Source: Rhodocyclaceae bacterium
Lineage (GTDB): Bacteria; Pseudomonadota; Gammaproteobacteria; Burkholderiales; Rhodocyclaceae
NCBI GenBank assembly: GCA_008080565.1
Contig: VIKE01000018.1
Location: 47,349 to 111,348, forward strand
Length of the DNA stretch: 64,000 bases
Direction: 5' to 3'
Shown: piece by piece, positions 24,980-34,278 of the stretch
How the letters are laid out: each line of letters starts with the position of its first letter
Position numbering within the stretch: the first letter of the stretch is position 1
Notes under the pieces: generated by a model
The model's input: the letters and a program-made list of their open reading frames with translations, nothing else
Told to the model about the DNA's origin: nothing
The model's database searches: none
Program-made: the position numbers and the translations under genes

Positions 24980-25600
24980 AAAATGTTTCTCGATTTAGAT
25001 AAAATAGGATTGAAATGACTCGAAAATAAGCGGTTTTGTATATTGGACCAATGGTAGTGTTAAATTGCTCGAAAACAACAACCAATTAAGTCACGTTATC
25101 AATACGCGCGATGGTGCTTCCTTGAAGCATAACAGTGTTTACACGGGCTCGGAGGCGCCAGCAAATGATACTGCTGACACCAATCTTACGGCCCTAAATC
25201 CATTATATAAAGTCAATTGGAATATTTGATGTTAGTTTAAAAACATCAATATGCTAGGCAATCTCACCGCGGCAATGTCTGCTTTGAGGAAGGCTATCTG
25301 TGGGGCCGCTTGTGGCTGAGTTGAGGCAGTGCCACCGGAACTTGGGCGCCGGAAACCGGCCATTGAGTTGGGGCGGGAGAGACCCAGGCTATTCAAATTG
25401 GACGACGACCTCGTGCGTCGGCTTGTGGCCGGGTTGAGCCGAAACGGGTTCCAACTTCGTTGCCGTAAAGCGGCCGTTTGCTTCCGCTCAACATGAAAAA
25501 TCCAAACGTAACAGCCAACGGCAGGTGATGGCCGAACTCTGCCTTATAACGATAGTGTGGCTCCATGCCGAGCTGGTCATGTTCCGCAGCGGGAGCGGAA
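24980..25600. other. Non-coding right edge of the island
   Basis: 24980-25260 is very AT-rich with no gene. From about 25290 it turns into degenerate GC-rich sequence (CGGAAACCGGCCATTGAG, GCCGTAAAGCGGCCGTTTG) like that at 18380-18550. The region ends at a dispersed element copy. No integrase or att-like pair was found. Confidence 0.45.
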
Positions 25601-25636
25601 TTTCATTTTTGGCGCATTTTTCCGGTTGACCGTGGA
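25601..25636 (+). repeat. Dispersed ~36-bp element, copy 5
   Basis: TTTCATTTTTGGCGC then ATTTTTCCGGTTGACCGTGG, a consensus copy. Its TGG end is 14 bp from the cowN stop. Confidence 0.93.
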
Positions 25637-25649
25637 ACTGGCGGAAAAC

Positions 25650-25946
25650 TTAGCAGCACTCTTCCTCGATCTGCAGCAACAGGCCAAGGGCCTCGCTGTC
25701 GTTCCAGTGTTCAAAAAAATCGCGAAACTGGTTGATGTTGGAGTGGATCAGAAACAGATCGTCCGGCTTGGTGACCGCGTTGCCGGCGCGTTTTTTTGCA
25801 AAGTATTCCCAGAAGGCGTTACTGCGGCCCGGGATGGCCAGTTGCCGGTCGAGATATTCCATGAGCCGGCGGGCATTGCCGGCGCAATCGATGTCCTGGA
25901 AGCTGACGTAGCGGTCGGTCTTGCGGCAAGCGCATTGTTGAGACAT
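25650..25946 (-). CDS. cowN: N2-fixation sustaining protein (CO protection of nitrogenase)
   Basis: A 98-residue CowN protein. The family pattern is clear: RYVSFQDIDCAGNARRLM, SNAFWEYFAKKR, DDLFLIHSNINQFRDFFEHW and the C-terminal IEEECC. CowN protects molybdenum nitrogenase from carbon monoxide and permits N2 fixation in its presence. It predicts a diazotroph, although no nif gene is in the window. A CooA-like regulator lies immediately upstream on the same strand, and a CooA-type palindrome lies in the gap between them, 58-73 bp before the start. Confidence 0.9.
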   Translation of the reverse strand: MSQQCACRKTDRYVSFQDIDCAGNARRLMEYLDRQLAIPGRSNAFWEYFAKKRAGNAVTKPDDLFLIHSNINQFRDFFEHWNDSEALGLLLQIEEECC

Positions 25947-26003
25947 GGCGTTCTCCCTGAAGGTTGTCGGGAAGAACTTTAGCTGGATGGCTAGCTGGCT
26001 GTC

Positions 26004-26019
26004 CGTCGGCTGGCCGACG
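26004..26019 (-). promoter_or_regulatory. Candidate CooA operator upstream of cowN
   Basis: CGTCGGCTGGCCGACG is a perfect inverted repeat with the layout CGTCG-N6-CGACG. Rhodospirillum rubrum CooA sites have TGTCR-N6-YGACA, the same 16-bp spacing and the same GTC/GAC core. A further half-site, TGTCG, lies at 25969-25973. The palindrome followed by TTTTG on the plus strand could alternatively act as a weak hairpin. Confidence 0.55.
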
Positions 26020-26039
26020 TTTTGATTCAGGGCGGGACT

Positions 26040-26708
26040 TTATGGCAAAGGCGAGCAGCGCGCCTTGAGCGCGTCGAGCGAGGGCACGAGCAGGCTGCGC
26101 CGGCTCTGGCGGAGCAGCACACCTTCGCGCTCCCACTGGTTGATCAGCGAAGAAATGCTTTGCCGCGTCGTGCCGAGCAGGCTGGCGATGTCCTGCATGC
26201 TGAAGTCGAGCGGCACCAGCCAGCCGTGTTCCTGACGCAGGCCGCGCCGTTCGGCCAGTTGGCAGAGAAAGCGGGCGAGCCGGGCCGGCACTTCGCGAAA
26301 GGCGAGGTCTTCGATGAGCCCGACCGCGTTGCTCAGCAGGCGACCCATGACGCGCATCATGATCGGCGTTACCGACGGGTCGGTGGCCAGCTTGCGGGTG
26401 AAGGTCGGTGTGTCGATGAGCCAGATGCTGGTCGGCACCACAGCTTCGACATAGGTCGGCGTATGCGTCGTGTAGATGTCGCCGGCTTCGAGAAAACTCA
26501 GGTTGAGTTCGCGATTGTCGCCGGCCAGATAAACCCGCAAACGACCGGATTGCACCATGAGTACCTGATTGTGCGGGCTGTCGGGCGTCGACAGCAGGTA
26601 GCCTTTGGGCACATCGCGCAGCGTGAAGCCGTCGAGCAGCCCGGCCGCCGCCTTGCCTGGCGCTTGGGCGGCAAAATCGGGTCGGGCGAGATGGGCGTGG
26701 GCGTGCAT
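26040..26708 (-). CDS. cooA: CRP/FNR regulator, CooA-like CO sensor
   Basis: A 222-residue CRP/FNR-family transcription factor: a cyclic-nucleotide-binding fold, a long C-helix (MRVMGRLLSNAVGLIEDLAF) and a helix-turn-helix (FSMQDIASLLGTTRQSISS). The sensor part closely follows CooA: GRLRVYLAGDNRELNLSFL, then EAGDIYTTHTPTYVEA, where the CooA heme ligand His77 is kept but Cys75 is Thr. The N-terminus is MHAHAHLARP rather than the MPP that supplies Pro2, so the distal ligand may differ. Heme-dependent CO sensing is inferred. Adjacent cowN, a CO-response gene, supports it. ATG 26708 is chosen over a long upstream extension without homology. Confidence 0.7.
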   Translation of the reverse strand: MHAHAHLARPDFAAQAPGKAAAGLLDGFTLRDVPKGYLLSTPDSPHNQVLMVQSGRLRVYLAGDNRELNLSFLEAGDIYTTHTPTYVEAVVPTSIWLIDTPTFTRKLATDPSVTPIMMRVMGRLLSNAVGLIEDLAFREVPARLARFLCQLAERRGLRQEHGWLVPLDFSMQDIASLLGTTRQSISSLINQWEREGVLLRQSRRSLLVPSLDALKARCSPLP

Positions 26709-26944
26709 GAAGAAGCTCACGCAAGAGAAATGCCCGAAGCCAAGTGATTGATTTGGCGTTATTGTTTTTTGCGGCCGCCGGCAATTGCCGGCTTTGCGAC
26801 AGCCTCGCCGAGGCAAGCCCGACAATCCTCGCCCGGAAATTTCGCGGGTCCCGCCATGAATTGTCGAACCAAGGTCACCATCGGCACTCAGAATACCTGA
26901 CCCAACCGCCAAACCGCGCCAGCAGAAAGGCCAGACCAATTCCC

Positions 26945-27427
26945 ATGAGCCAAACCCTTTACGACTTCAGCGCCCAGCGTCTGAACGGCGATCAGCAAAG
27001 CCTCGACGCCTATCGCGGCAACGTCCTGCTCATCGTCAATACCGCCAGCCAGTGCGGCTTCACGCCACAATACGCCGGCCTCGAAGAACTCTACCGGCGC
27101 TTCAAGGACCGGGGTCTTGTTGTTCTCGGCTTTCCGTGCAACCAGTTCGGTGCGCAGGAACCGGGCGATGCCGAAGCCATCGGCCAGTTTTGCCAGACCC
27201 GTTTCGATGTGACCTTCCCGCTCTTCGCCAAAGTCGATGTCAACGGCGACCACGCCCATCCGCTCTACGCCTGGCTCAAGCACGAAGCGGCCGGCATTCT
27301 GGGGACCGAGGCGGTCAAATGGAATTTCACCAAATTCCTGGTCGACCGGGAGGGCAAGGTGGTCCATCGCTATGCCTCGGCCAGCCGGCCGGAAGAGCTG
27401 GTCGAGGCGATCCAGGCGCTGCTTTAA
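26945..27427 (+). CDS. Glutathione peroxidase family protein (Cys type)
   Basis: A 160-residue thioredoxin-fold peroxidase of the BtuE/Gpx family, reducing hydroperoxides in the cytoplasm with glutathione or thioredoxin. The catalytic Cys is in VNTASQCGFTPQY, the Gln/Trp partners are in FPCNQFGAQEPG and VKWNFTKFLVD. It has Cys and not selenocysteine although selD is in the window. ATG 26945 gives the normal family start; upstream in-frame residues have no homology. It is convergent with the hybrid kinase 26 bp away. Confidence 0.92.
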   Translation: MSQTLYDFSAQRLNGDQQSLDAYRGNVLLIVNTASQCGFTPQYAGLEELYRRFKDRGLVVLGFPCNQFGAQEPGDAEAIGQFCQTRFDVTFPLFAKVDVNGDHAHPLYAWLKHEAAGILGTEAVKWNFTKFLVDREGKVVHRYASASRPEELVEAIQALL

Positions 27428-27452
27428 TCGGCCAGCCGGGGAGCAATCCTGC

Positions 27453-30050
27453 TCAGGTCTGTCGCCCGGCCGACAACCATTTCAGCAAGGTCTGGTACAG
27501 GCGTTCCGGGCGGACCGGCTTGGCGAGATAGTCCTTCATTCCCGCCTTGAGGCAATCTGCCCGGTCTTCGGTAAAGGCATTGGCCGTCATCGCGATGATC
27601 GGCGTCTGCTGGTTGAGTGATTCGGCAAGAATTGCCCGGGTTGCCGACAAGCCGTTCATGACCGGCATCTGAACATCCATCAGGATGGCCGCATAGGTCT
27701 GCTGACGGGCCCGCTCAACGGCCTGTTCGCCGTTGGTGGCAACATCGACGAGCAGGCCGGCGTCCTCGAGTATGTCGCGGGCGACTTCCTGATTGATCGC
27801 TTCGTCTTCGACGAGCAGGATGCGTTTGCCCCGATGCTCGCGGCGAATCCGGCTCGCCTCCGATTCGGTAAGCGGCTCGCTTGCATTGGCCGCCGCCTTG
27901 GTGGATTTTGGAAGGCCTATCTCGAACCAGAAATTGCTGCCTTGCCCAAGCCCGCTGTCGACGCCGATTTTCCCGTCCATCAGCCCGATCAGGCGTTTGC
28001 TGATGGCCAGGCCGAGGCCCGTGCCGCCGTATTTTCGGGTCATCGAGTTGTCCGCCTGAACGAACGGCGAAAACAGCCGCGTCTGGTCGTCGGTGCTCAG
28101 ACCGATGCCGGTATCGATGACTTCGAAGCGCAGCAGCGCATTGTCCGGACGCGATTCGCGCTCGGTGACGCGGATGGTCAGGCTGCCATGTTCGGTAAAT
28201 TTGATGGCGTTGGCCGCCAGATTGATCAGCACTTGCCCGAGGCGCAAGGGATCGCCAACCAAGACCAGGTTGCCCAGACCCGGTGCCAGAATGGCTTGCA
28301 CTTCAAGTCCCCTGGCCTGCGCCTTTTCGCCAAGAAGGTTGAAAATGCTGTCGATGATCGGCTGAAGAGTGAAGTCGGCTTTCTCGAGAACGAGCCGGTC
28401 GGCCTCGATCTTGGAAATGTCGAGGATGTCGTTGATCACCGAGAGGAGGTGGTCGGCGGCGAACCTGGCCTTGTCGAGCTGATCCTTGCCTTTCGGATCG
28501 GTCATCCGGAAGCTGGCCAGCCGGATCATGCCGGTGATGCCGTTGAGCGGGGTGCGCAGCTCGTGGCTCATGTTGGCGAGGAAGGTGCTCTTGGCGCGGC
28601 TCGCCGCCTCGGCCGCATCCTTGGCGGCATGGAGTTCGGCCGTCCGCGCCTCGACCAGTGACTCCAGATGGTTGCGGTAGGCGTCGAGTTCGCGCTCCGA
28701 CTGCTTGCGTGCCGTGATGTCGCGGGTAACCGCCAGATGGGCGATTTCACCGCCCATCTGAATGGGGACGGCGTGCGACTCCATGATGCGGCGTTCCCCA
28801 TTGATCCCGATGATGGCGAATTCGCACATGGCACGCTGGCCGCTTATTACCTTCTGGTGCAGTTCGCTGAAAGTCTGGCGATCCTCCGGCGCAACCAGAT
28901 CGAGAACTCGATGGCCGGCCACCTGATCGAGCGAGGTGGCGGCGATCATGTCCAGACCGGCCGGATTCATCTCTACCAGCCGTCCATCCTTGTCCAACAG
29001 CTTGACGCATTCCGGCTCGGTCTCGATGATTGTCCGCAACCTGCCTTCGCTCAGCGTCAGGCGCGTCCGGTCCTGTTCCGAGCGCATCAACATCCTGAAC
29101 AGAAAGGTGCCAAGCAGCGCCGAGAGCAGGAAGAAGCCGGCCGCCATGGCCGTGGTTTTCACTGTTTCCCTGCGCCAGCCGGCCAGGTAGCTGTCGCTCG
29201 GAATGGCGACGATGGCCAGCATCGGGGCATTTTTCAAGAGCCGGAACGAAGCTGTTTTATCCTGGCCATCCGACGAATTGGCGGTATGGAAGGTGGCCGA
29301 TTTGACGCCCGATTCAAGCAGCGAGCGAAGCTCCTGTGAAACGGTGGTATTGCCCAACTGAGCCACCGGCAGGTTGGGGTCCGGCGGGAATCGGGCGATG
29401 ATCCCCAGGTCCTCGTCACGCAGGATCAGGGTGCTGTTCGGGGGGAGTTGGTACTGCGTCAGAAGCTCGGCAAAATAGCTGACGGCAATCGGTGCCGAAA
29501 CCACACCGGCAAAGCGGCCATCCCGGTCGTTGAAGCGGCGCGAAAAATTGACAATGTATTGCTTGGCGACCCGCCCCACGCGGGGCTTGCGAAAAAACAT
29601 CCCGCCGTCAGCATTATTTTTGTGGTGGTTGAAATAGTCACGGTCAGCCCAGGAAACGGCCTCCTTCCTGTTCACGCCAGTGCCGAGAAAAACCAGGCCG
29701 GACGCATCGGCAATGCGCAGCCCTTCAAGTTCGGGAAGTCGCTCGTGGCTGCGCGCAATCAGCTTGCTGATCGCCGCTTCATCAATCCCGCCTGCCGCCA
29801 GTTGCTGCTCCAGTTCATCGACAATGGCGTGCAGGACCAGGTCGATGCTGCGAATGCTGCCGGAAACGGACTGATCCAGCGAACGCACAACATTTTGCGT
29901 CTGCGTTCGGGGCTGCTCTTCGTAAAGCGCCTTGCTGCGCTCGACCGAGAAATACGCCAGGACAAAAACCAGCAGATTGGCGCCGACCAGCCCGGCAACC
30001 AAAAAAAGTCGAGCCCGTTGGGTTGGCGTCATGCTTCGAAAACCGGTCAT
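27453..30050 (-). CDS. Hybrid sensor histidine kinase with Cache-type sensor, PAS and receiver
   Basis: An 865-residue inner-membrane kinase. A first helix ([20 protein letters not shown]) and a second near residue 300 ([16 protein letters not shown]) enclose a periplasmic double-Cache-like domain. A PAS domain (about 340-450) with a short coiled coil follows. HisKA contains the phospho-acceptor His in [16 protein letters not shown], then HATPase with N, G1 and G2 boxes ([28 protein letters not shown]). The C-terminal receiver has [10 protein letters not shown], the Asp in [11 protein letters not shown], and Lys in YLAKPVRPE. No Hpt domain or partner regulator is adjacent, so the output is unknown. 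Confidence 0.92.
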   Translation of the reverse strand: MTGFRSMTPTQRARLFLVAGLVGANLLVFVLAYFSVERSKALYEEQPRTQTQNVVRSLDQSVSGSIRSIDLVLHAIVDELEQQLAAGGIDEAAISKLIARSHERLPELEGLRIADASGLVFLGTGVNRKEAVSWADRDYFNHHKNNADGGMFFRKPRVGRVAKQYIVNFSRRFNDRDGRFAGVVSAPIAVSYFAELLTQYQLPPNSTLILRDEDLGIIARFPPDPNLPVAQLGNTTVSQELRSLLESGVKSATFHTANSSDGQDKTASFRLLKNAPMLAIVAIPSDSYLAGWRRETVKTTAMAAGFFLLSALLGTFLFRMLMRSEQDRTRLTLSEGRLRTIIETEPECVKLLDKDGRLVEMNPAGLDMIAATSLDQVAGHRVLDLVAPEDRQTFSELHQKVISGQRAMCEFAIIGINGERRIMESHAVPIQMGGEIAHLAVTRDITARKQSERELDAYRNHLESLVEARTAELHAAKDAAEAASRAKSTFLANMSHELRTPLNGITGMIRLASFRMTDPKGKDQLDKARFAADHLLSVINDILDISKIEADRLVLEKADFTLQPIIDSIFNLLGEKAQARGLEVQAILAPGLGNLVLVGDPLRLGQVLINLAANAIKFTEHGSLTIRVTERESRPDNALLRFEVIDTGIGLSTDDQTRLFSPFVQADNSMTRKYGGTGLGLAISKRLIGLMDGKIGVDSGLGQGSNFWFEIGLPKSTKAAANASEPLTESEASRIRREHRGKRILLVEDEAINQEVARDILEDAGLLVDVATNGEQAVERARQQTYAAILMDVQMPVMNGLSATRAILAESLNQQTPIIAMTANAFTEDRADCLKAGMKDYLAKPVRPERLYQTLLKWLSAGRQT

Positions 30051-30247
30051 GTATATTGCTGCAGCAATGTGTTCAGGCAGTGGGCAAATGGCGTATTCGG
30101 TATTTTGTCAGAACTGGCCGTATTGCCCCTCGATTTTTTGTGGCTATTGGAGAGTTATTCCACGCTCGAGCGGTCATGCACATGGCTGCCCCGGGGAGCA
30201 AGGCAATCAGCCGCCATCGGACCGGCCGCAATAGCGCCTGCCGGACA

Positions 30248-30283
30248 TTTCATTTTTGGGCAAAATTTCCGGTTGACCGTGGG
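30248..30283 (+). repeat. Dispersed ~36-bp element, copy 6 (AAAATTT variant)
   Basis: TTTCATTTTTGGGCAAAATT then TCCGGTTGACCGTGGG. The middle differs from the TTTTT type. It is 39 bp from the stop of the gene at 30322. Confidence 0.9.
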
Positions 30284-30321
30284 AGCAACCGTCTTCCGTG
30301 GCGCCGGGCGCCCGCCGTCGC

Positions 30322-30702
30322 TTAATCGGCGCCCGAAGTCGGACCCAGCTTGCCGCCCGAAGCCATCACCCGATCGCTCAACGCCTGCAGCGTTGCCTGC
30401 GCATCGGCCGCCGCCTCCTGCATCTCGTCAGCCGTCAACGGCCGAACCAGCGCCTCCAGCTCGATGCGCTGAATGTTCGGACACTTGCCGACGACGCCCT
30501 GGACGATGCTGTCCACCTTCTTCGCACCCAGCCCGAACAACACCTTTTCCAGCACGAAAACGCGGACCACGAAGATGTCCTCCGCGCTTTGCGCCGATGC
30601 CTGCACCGCCTCGATCTCCTTGCGCAGATAACCGCGGAACCTGAGCGCCGTGACATCGGCCGGCACCTGCAGGATGGAAGAACGGAATTGGCCTTGGATC
30701 AT
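30322..30702 (-). CDS. Hypothetical protein
   Basis: A 126-residue soluble protein without a family I can name. Mostly helical after an initial beta segment (MIQGQFRSSILQVPADVTALRF); the middle has IFVVRVFVLEKVLFGLGAKKVD and the C-terminal half is an Ala-rich helix (TADEMQEAAADAQATLQAL). It stands alone between the kinase and asmA; the gap of 270 bp downstream holds a dispersed element. Codon use is normal for the host. Confidence 0.65.
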   Translation of the reverse strand: MIQGQFRSSILQVPADVTALRFRGYLRKEIEAVQASAQSAEDIFVVRVFVLEKVLFGLGAKKVDSIVQGVVGKCPNIQRIELEALVRPLTADEMQEAAADAQATLQALSDRVMASGGKLGPTSGAD

Positions 30703-30876
30703 GGTTGGGCTGAAAACGCGAAAGCGCCGATTCTCGCAGAAGGACGGGGACGGAGAAAGCCCGGGTTTTTGGCCATGGACAGCGAAGCAGGCGGTTGAGG
30801 CCTTGGCGTCAGCACATCATGTTGCGCTAGTCGGCGATGCGCAAGCGCTTAGCGGGCGTGAGTTGCCTTGGCCCGC

Positions 30877-30914
30877 AATTGCTTTTCGCCTGGTCAATCC
30901 GGTTGACCGCGGGA
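30877..30914 (+). repeat. Dispersed element, degenerate copy 7
   Basis: AATTGCTTTTCGCC then TGGTCAATCCGGTTGACCGCGG. The right half keeps CCGGTTGACCG; the T-tracts are eroded. It lies in the otherwise empty 316-bp gap (30703-31018) before asmA, where no gene is seen. Confidence 0.5.
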
Positions 30915-31018
30915 TTCGTGGCAAGGCGTTGGCGCCCTCATTTACTATTTATCCAAACGTATTTTTCACGGGCTGCTAGTCTGAAAACAATGTCGAAACA
31001 AAAACGAGGTGATTTGGC

Positions 31019-33064
31019 ATGACCGTTGTTCGCAAACTGGGGATCGTCGTTGCTGTGCTGGTCGGCGTGCTGGCCGTCGCGGCCGGCGTGTTGTACGCGT
31101 TGTTCGACGAGGCGGCGATCAAGCGCCAGCTGGTCGAGCAGGTGGCGGCGAAGACCGGCCGGCAACTGACCATCGGGGGCGAGCTTGGCCTTTCGGTCTG
31201 GCCCGATGTGGCGGTTCGCGTCGGGCAGGTTGGCCTGTCCGAAGCCGACGGTCGTAGCGAATTTCTCAAACTGGCCTCGGCTCGCATCGCCGTTGCCGTC
31301 ATGCCGCTGCTCAGCAAGCGGCTGGTAGTCAGGCGCATTGAAATCGATGGTTTGACCGTCAATCTCGTCAAGCACAAGGACGGCTCGCTCAATATCGACG
31401 ACCTGGCCGGCGACAAACCGGCGCCCGGCGCAACGCCGGAAGCGGCGGCCGGCAAGCCGGGCGAGCCGCTGGAAATCGACGTCGCCGGGCTGGAACTGCG
31501 CAATGTGCGCATCAGTTGGCACGACGAGGCGAGCGGCAAGGCCTCCGAAATTTCTGACCTCGACCTGTCGACCGGCGCCTTGTCCGGCAATACCGGGAGC
31601 AAGCATTTCGCGGTCGAAAAACTCAAGTTGGCGACGCAGGGCAGTTCCGGCCCTGACCATTTCTTGCTCGCCCTCGAAACGCCGGGTGTGGTGCTGACGG
31701 CAGGCGAGGCCAGGGGCGAGACGGTGACTTTCTCAGCGACGCTGGAAAGCGCCGGCAAGAAGGTGGCGGCGAAAATTTCGCTGCAGGATCTGGCCGGCTC
31801 GCTCGACGCGCTGACCATCCGCAACCTCGCTTTCGGGCTCGACGGCAAAGTCGGCGAGGCCGCGTTCAAGGCCGATCTGAGCTCGCCGGTGAGCGTCAAT
31901 GGCAAGGACAAGATCGTCACGCTGGCCAAGCTGACCGGCAGCCTCGACGTGAGCAGCCCGGCGTTGCCGATGAAACGGGTCAAGCTGCCGATGGACGGTC
32001 GATTGACCGCCGACATCGGCCGCCAGCGGGCCGACTTCGCCCTCAAGACCCGTCTCGACGACTCGCAAATGGACCTCAAGCTGCTGGTGGAGCGCTTCTC
32101 GCCACTGGCGCTGGATTTCAGCGTCGGCATCGACCAGCTCAACGTCGACCGCTATCTGCCGCCGAAAAAGGCCGGGGCAGGCGGCAGCGCGACTGCCAAA
32201 GCCGAAACGGCCGGGGCGGAGGCCAAGATCGATCTGTCTGCGCTCAAAGGCCTCGACCTCAAGGGCGCCGTCAAGATCGGCCGACTGCAGGCGCACAAGC
32301 TCAAACTGAGCGGGCTCGACGTGCAGATCGAGGCGGCCGATGGTCGGCTGCAAGTCGCGCCGCTGCGCGCCAGCCTCTACGGCGGTTCGCTTGACGGAGC
32401 GCTTGCGGTCAACGCCGCCAACAACCAGTTTTCCCTGCGCCAGAACCTGCGCGGCATTGATATCTCGCCGCTGCTCAAGGATCTGGCCGACAAGGACATA
32501 CTCGAAGGGCATGGCAACGTCTCGCTGGATGTCACGACGCGTGGCGACACCGTGTCTGCACTCAAGCGCGGGCTGGCTGGCCAGGCCGCACTCGACTTGC
32601 GTGACGGCGCCATCAAGGGCATCAACGTGGCGAAACTGCTGCGCAGCGCCAAGAACTTGCTGGGTGGCAAGCAGGCGGTGAGCGGCACCACCGATACGGC
32701 GGAAAAGACCGATTTTTCCGGGTTGACCGCCAGCTTCAACATAGACGGCGGAGTGGCCCGGAATAACGACCTGTCGCTGAAATCACCCGTCGTGCGCCTG
32801 GCCGGCGAGGGCAACATCGACATCGGGCACGACCGGATCGACTATCTCGCCAAGGTCAGCGTAGACGATTCCCTGACCGGCCCCGGCTCGGAACTGGCGC
32901 AGCTCAAGGGCATTTCCGTACCGCTCCGCCTGCGCGGCCCGTACAGCCAGATCGCCTACACGCTGGAACTCGACAAACTGCTCGTCGAAGTCGCCAAGAG
33001 CCAGCTCAAGGAAAAGGCCAAGGAAGCGCTGGGCAAGGAGTTGCAGAAACTGTTCGGGAGATAG
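31019..33064 (+). CDS. AsmA family protein
   Basis: A 681-residue protein with one N-terminal membrane anchor (LGIVVAVLVGVLAVAAGVLYALF) and a long periplasmic AsmA-like beta region. The N-terminal LVEQVAAKTGRQLTIGGELG, and the C-terminal KTDFSGLTASFNI followed by SPVVRLAGEGNIDIG, are typical of the family. AsmA proteins are repeating beta-groove proteins implicated in phospholipid movement and outer-membrane integrity. It is monocistronic; a dispersed element lies 80 bp after its stop. Confidence 0.9.
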   Translation: MTVVRKLGIVVAVLVGVLAVAAGVLYALFDEAAIKRQLVEQVAAKTGRQLTIGGELGLSVWPDVAVRVGQVGLSEADGRSEFLKLASARIAVAVMPLLSKRLVVRRIEIDGLTVNLVKHKDGSLNIDDLAGDKPAPGATPEAAAGKPGEPLEIDVAGLELRNVRISWHDEASGKASEISDLDLSTGALSGNTGSKHFAVEKLKLATQGSSGPDHFLLALETPGVVLTAGEARGETVTFSATLESAGKKVAAKISLQDLAGSLDALTIRNLAFGLDGKVGEAAFKADLSSPVSVNGKDKIVTLAKLTGSLDVSSPALPMKRVKLPMDGRLTADIGRQRADFALKTRLDDSQMDLKLLVERFSPLALDFSVGIDQLNVDRYLPPKKAGAGGSATAKAETAGAEAKIDLSALKGLDLKGAVKIGRLQAHKLKLSGLDVQIEAADGRLQVAPLRASLYGGSLDGALAVNAANNQFSLRQNLRGIDISPLLKDLADKDILEGHGNVSLDVTTRGDTVSALKRGLAGQAALDLRDGAIKGINVAKLLRSAKNLLGGKQAVSGTTDTAEKTDFSGLTASFNIDGGVARNNDLSLKSPVVRLAGEGNIDIGHDRIDYLAKVSVDDSLTGPGSELAQLKGISVPLRLRGPYSQIAYTLELDKLLVEVAKSQLKEKAKEALGKELQKLFGR

Positions 33065-33490
33065 GGCGCCAGGCTGAAATTCGGTTGCTTCGGATGATTG
33101 GTTACCCTGTTTGTCCGAAGCAGAGCGAATGGAGGGGCGGCTTCCACGGTCAACCGGGAAAAATGGCCAAAATTGAAATGACGAGCCCGCCAGCGAAAAC
33201 ACCCGACAAGGCCGGGTGTGCCATTTATGGCAAAGCGCACGCCAATAGCTGTCACGCCTGGCAAGCCTGATCAAGCGGATTTCCTCGTTTCGCCGCACAA
33301 ACTCGCGGCATTCGCCCGTCTGGGGCCGACTTTGAGCACAGACGCCGCTCCGGCATGCATGTTGCTGTTGGTTTGCCCTCAAGCCACCCCATCGCGAATC
33401 GCGCGGCAAATTCGCGGTGAGCCTGATGGAAGCGCCACGGCGGCCATCAAGGCATGGCAAAAGGGCTGGCGCGACACTTGAGAAAATGAC
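33065..33490. other. Intergenic region between asmA and the globin gene
   Basis: It contains dispersed element copy 8 at 33144-33179. An open frame of 87 codons at 33218-33481 has no recognisable homology, ribosome site or family features, so it is not called. No terminator hairpin is obvious. Confidence 0.5.
33144..33179 (-). repeat. Dispersed ~36-bp element, copy 8
   Basis: CCACGGTCAACCGGGAAAAA then TGGCCAAAATTGAAAT, reverse orientation on the plus strand, 80 bp downstream of the asmA stop. Confidence 0.92.
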
Positions 33491-33919
33491 ATGGAAACAA
33501 TCGACCAAACCACCGAAACACCCTATCAACGCATCGGCGGCGAAGCCGCCATCCGCAAACTGGTTGACCGCTTCTACCAGCTGATGGACGAGCTACCCGA
33601 AGCCTATACCGCACGCAAAATTCACCCGCAGGACCTCACCGAATCAGGCAACAAGTTTGTCGATTTTCTCTCCGGCTGGCTCGGCGGCCCGCAGCTCTAC
33701 GTCGAAAAATACGGCCCGCCCATGCTCCGACGGCGCCACATGCCCTACGCCATCGGGCCGGAAGAGCGCGACCAATGGCTCATGTGCATGAAGCTCGCGC
33801 TCGCCGAGTCAGTCACCGACGAACCCCTGCGCGCCGCCCTGTACGAGCAATTCGTCCGCATCGGCGAATTCATGCGCAACCGCGGCGAAAACGTCCCCTC
33901 CTGCGGTTGCGGACACTGA
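33491..33919 (+). CDS. Group II truncated hemoglobin
   Basis: A 142-residue TrHbO-type globin with a 2-over-2 fold. It has the N-terminal YQRIGGEAAIRKLVDRFY, the proximal His in MLRRRHMPYAIG, and a Trp (G8) in RDQWLMCM, which identifies group II. The tail is short and Cys-rich (CGCGH). Binding of O2, NO or peroxide with a redox role is inferred from the family. ATG 33491 follows GAGAAAATGAC. It is monocistronic with a dispersed element 81 bp downstream. Confidence 0.92.
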   Translation: METIDQTTETPYQRIGGEAAIRKLVDRFYQLMDELPEAYTARKIHPQDLTESGNKFVDFLSGWLGGPQLYVEKYGPPMLRRRHMPYAIGPEERDQWLMCMKLALAESVTDEPLRAALYEQFVRIGEFMRNRGENVPSCGCGH

Positions 33920-33999
33920 CTATTCGCCCCTTGGCGGGCGTTCAAAAAAGACCAGGTGTCAGTTTTTCTGGCGAATACCGGGCCGCGCTGGCGCGGTTT

Positions 34000-34034
34000 C
34001 CACGGTCAACCGGAAAAAAAGGCCAAAATTGAAA
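34000..34034 (-). repeat. Dispersed ~36-bp element, copy 9
   Basis: CCACGGTCAACCGG followed by AAAAAAAGGCCAAAATTGAAA, 81 bp after the globin stop. Confidence 0.93.
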
Positions 34035-34098
34035 AGGGGAGAAATCCCCGGCCCCAAGGGTGCCGCGCAGTATTTTTTTAAACGACACATATTATTTG

Positions 34099-34127
34099 TT
34101 GCATTGCAGCAATTTTCTGCGACAATA
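34099..34127 (+). promoter_or_regulatory. Putative sigma-70 promoter with overlapping palindrome
   Basis: TTGCAT (34099-34104), 17 bp, then ACAATA (34122-34127). The near-perfect palindrome TTGTTGCATTGCAGCAA overlaps the -35 box, like an operator. No coding gene follows before the terminator at 34165. Confidence 0.5.
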
Positions 34128-34132
34128 GGAAC

Positions 34133-34191
34133 TGTCTCCTCCATCTCCTCCAAGAAATGGATTTATGCCCGCCTAGAGCGGGCATTTTTTT
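34133..34191 (+). ncRNA. Candidate small RNA with anti-Shine-Dalgarno repeats
   Basis: Predicted transcript of about 58 nt from the promoter at 34099-34127 to the terminator at 34165-34191. Its 5' part contains two CTCCTCC blocks (CTGTCTCCTCCATCTCCTCC), complementary to AGGAGG ribosome sites, a feature of several trans-acting small RNAs. A third copy, GTCTCCTCCA, lies at about 34284-34293 after a second terminator. No known family is recognised. Expression and targets are inferred only. Confidence 0.4.
34165..34191 (+). terminator. Rho-independent terminator
   Basis: ATGCCCGC / GCGGGCAT arms with loop CTAGA and seven T residues. It ends the candidate small RNA. Confidence 0.85.
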
Positions 34192-34255
34192 GTCCGGATC
34201 AACGCCTCACAGAGAGAACCGGTGCGCTTTGGCACCATTCGCCAGGACAAAAAAG

Positions 34256-34278
34256 AAGCCCGTCTAACGCGGGCTTTT
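34256..34278 (+). terminator. Second hairpin terminator
   Basis: AAGCCCG / CGGGCTT with loop TCTAACG, then TTTT. It lies 65 bp beyond the first terminator with no gene between them. Confidence 0.6.

Noticed and set aside
26709..26939. N-terminal extension of the CooA-like protein
   Set aside because: The 77 extra residues have no homology and are low-complexity; the family starts at the ATG at 26708.
32700..32732. GATTTTTCCGGGTTGACCG inside the AsmA gene, like the right half of the dispersed element
   Set aside because: The codons give KTDFSGLTASF, which is conserved in AsmA proteins generally, and the left half of the element is absent, so chance similarity is more likely.
33218..33481. 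Open frame of 87 codons between asmA and the globin gene
   Set aside because: No family features, no ribosome site, and composition like non-coding DNA.
33560..33585. CTGGTTGACCGC in the globin gene
   Set aside because: No flanking T-tracts; it codes KLVDRFY, normal for group II globins.
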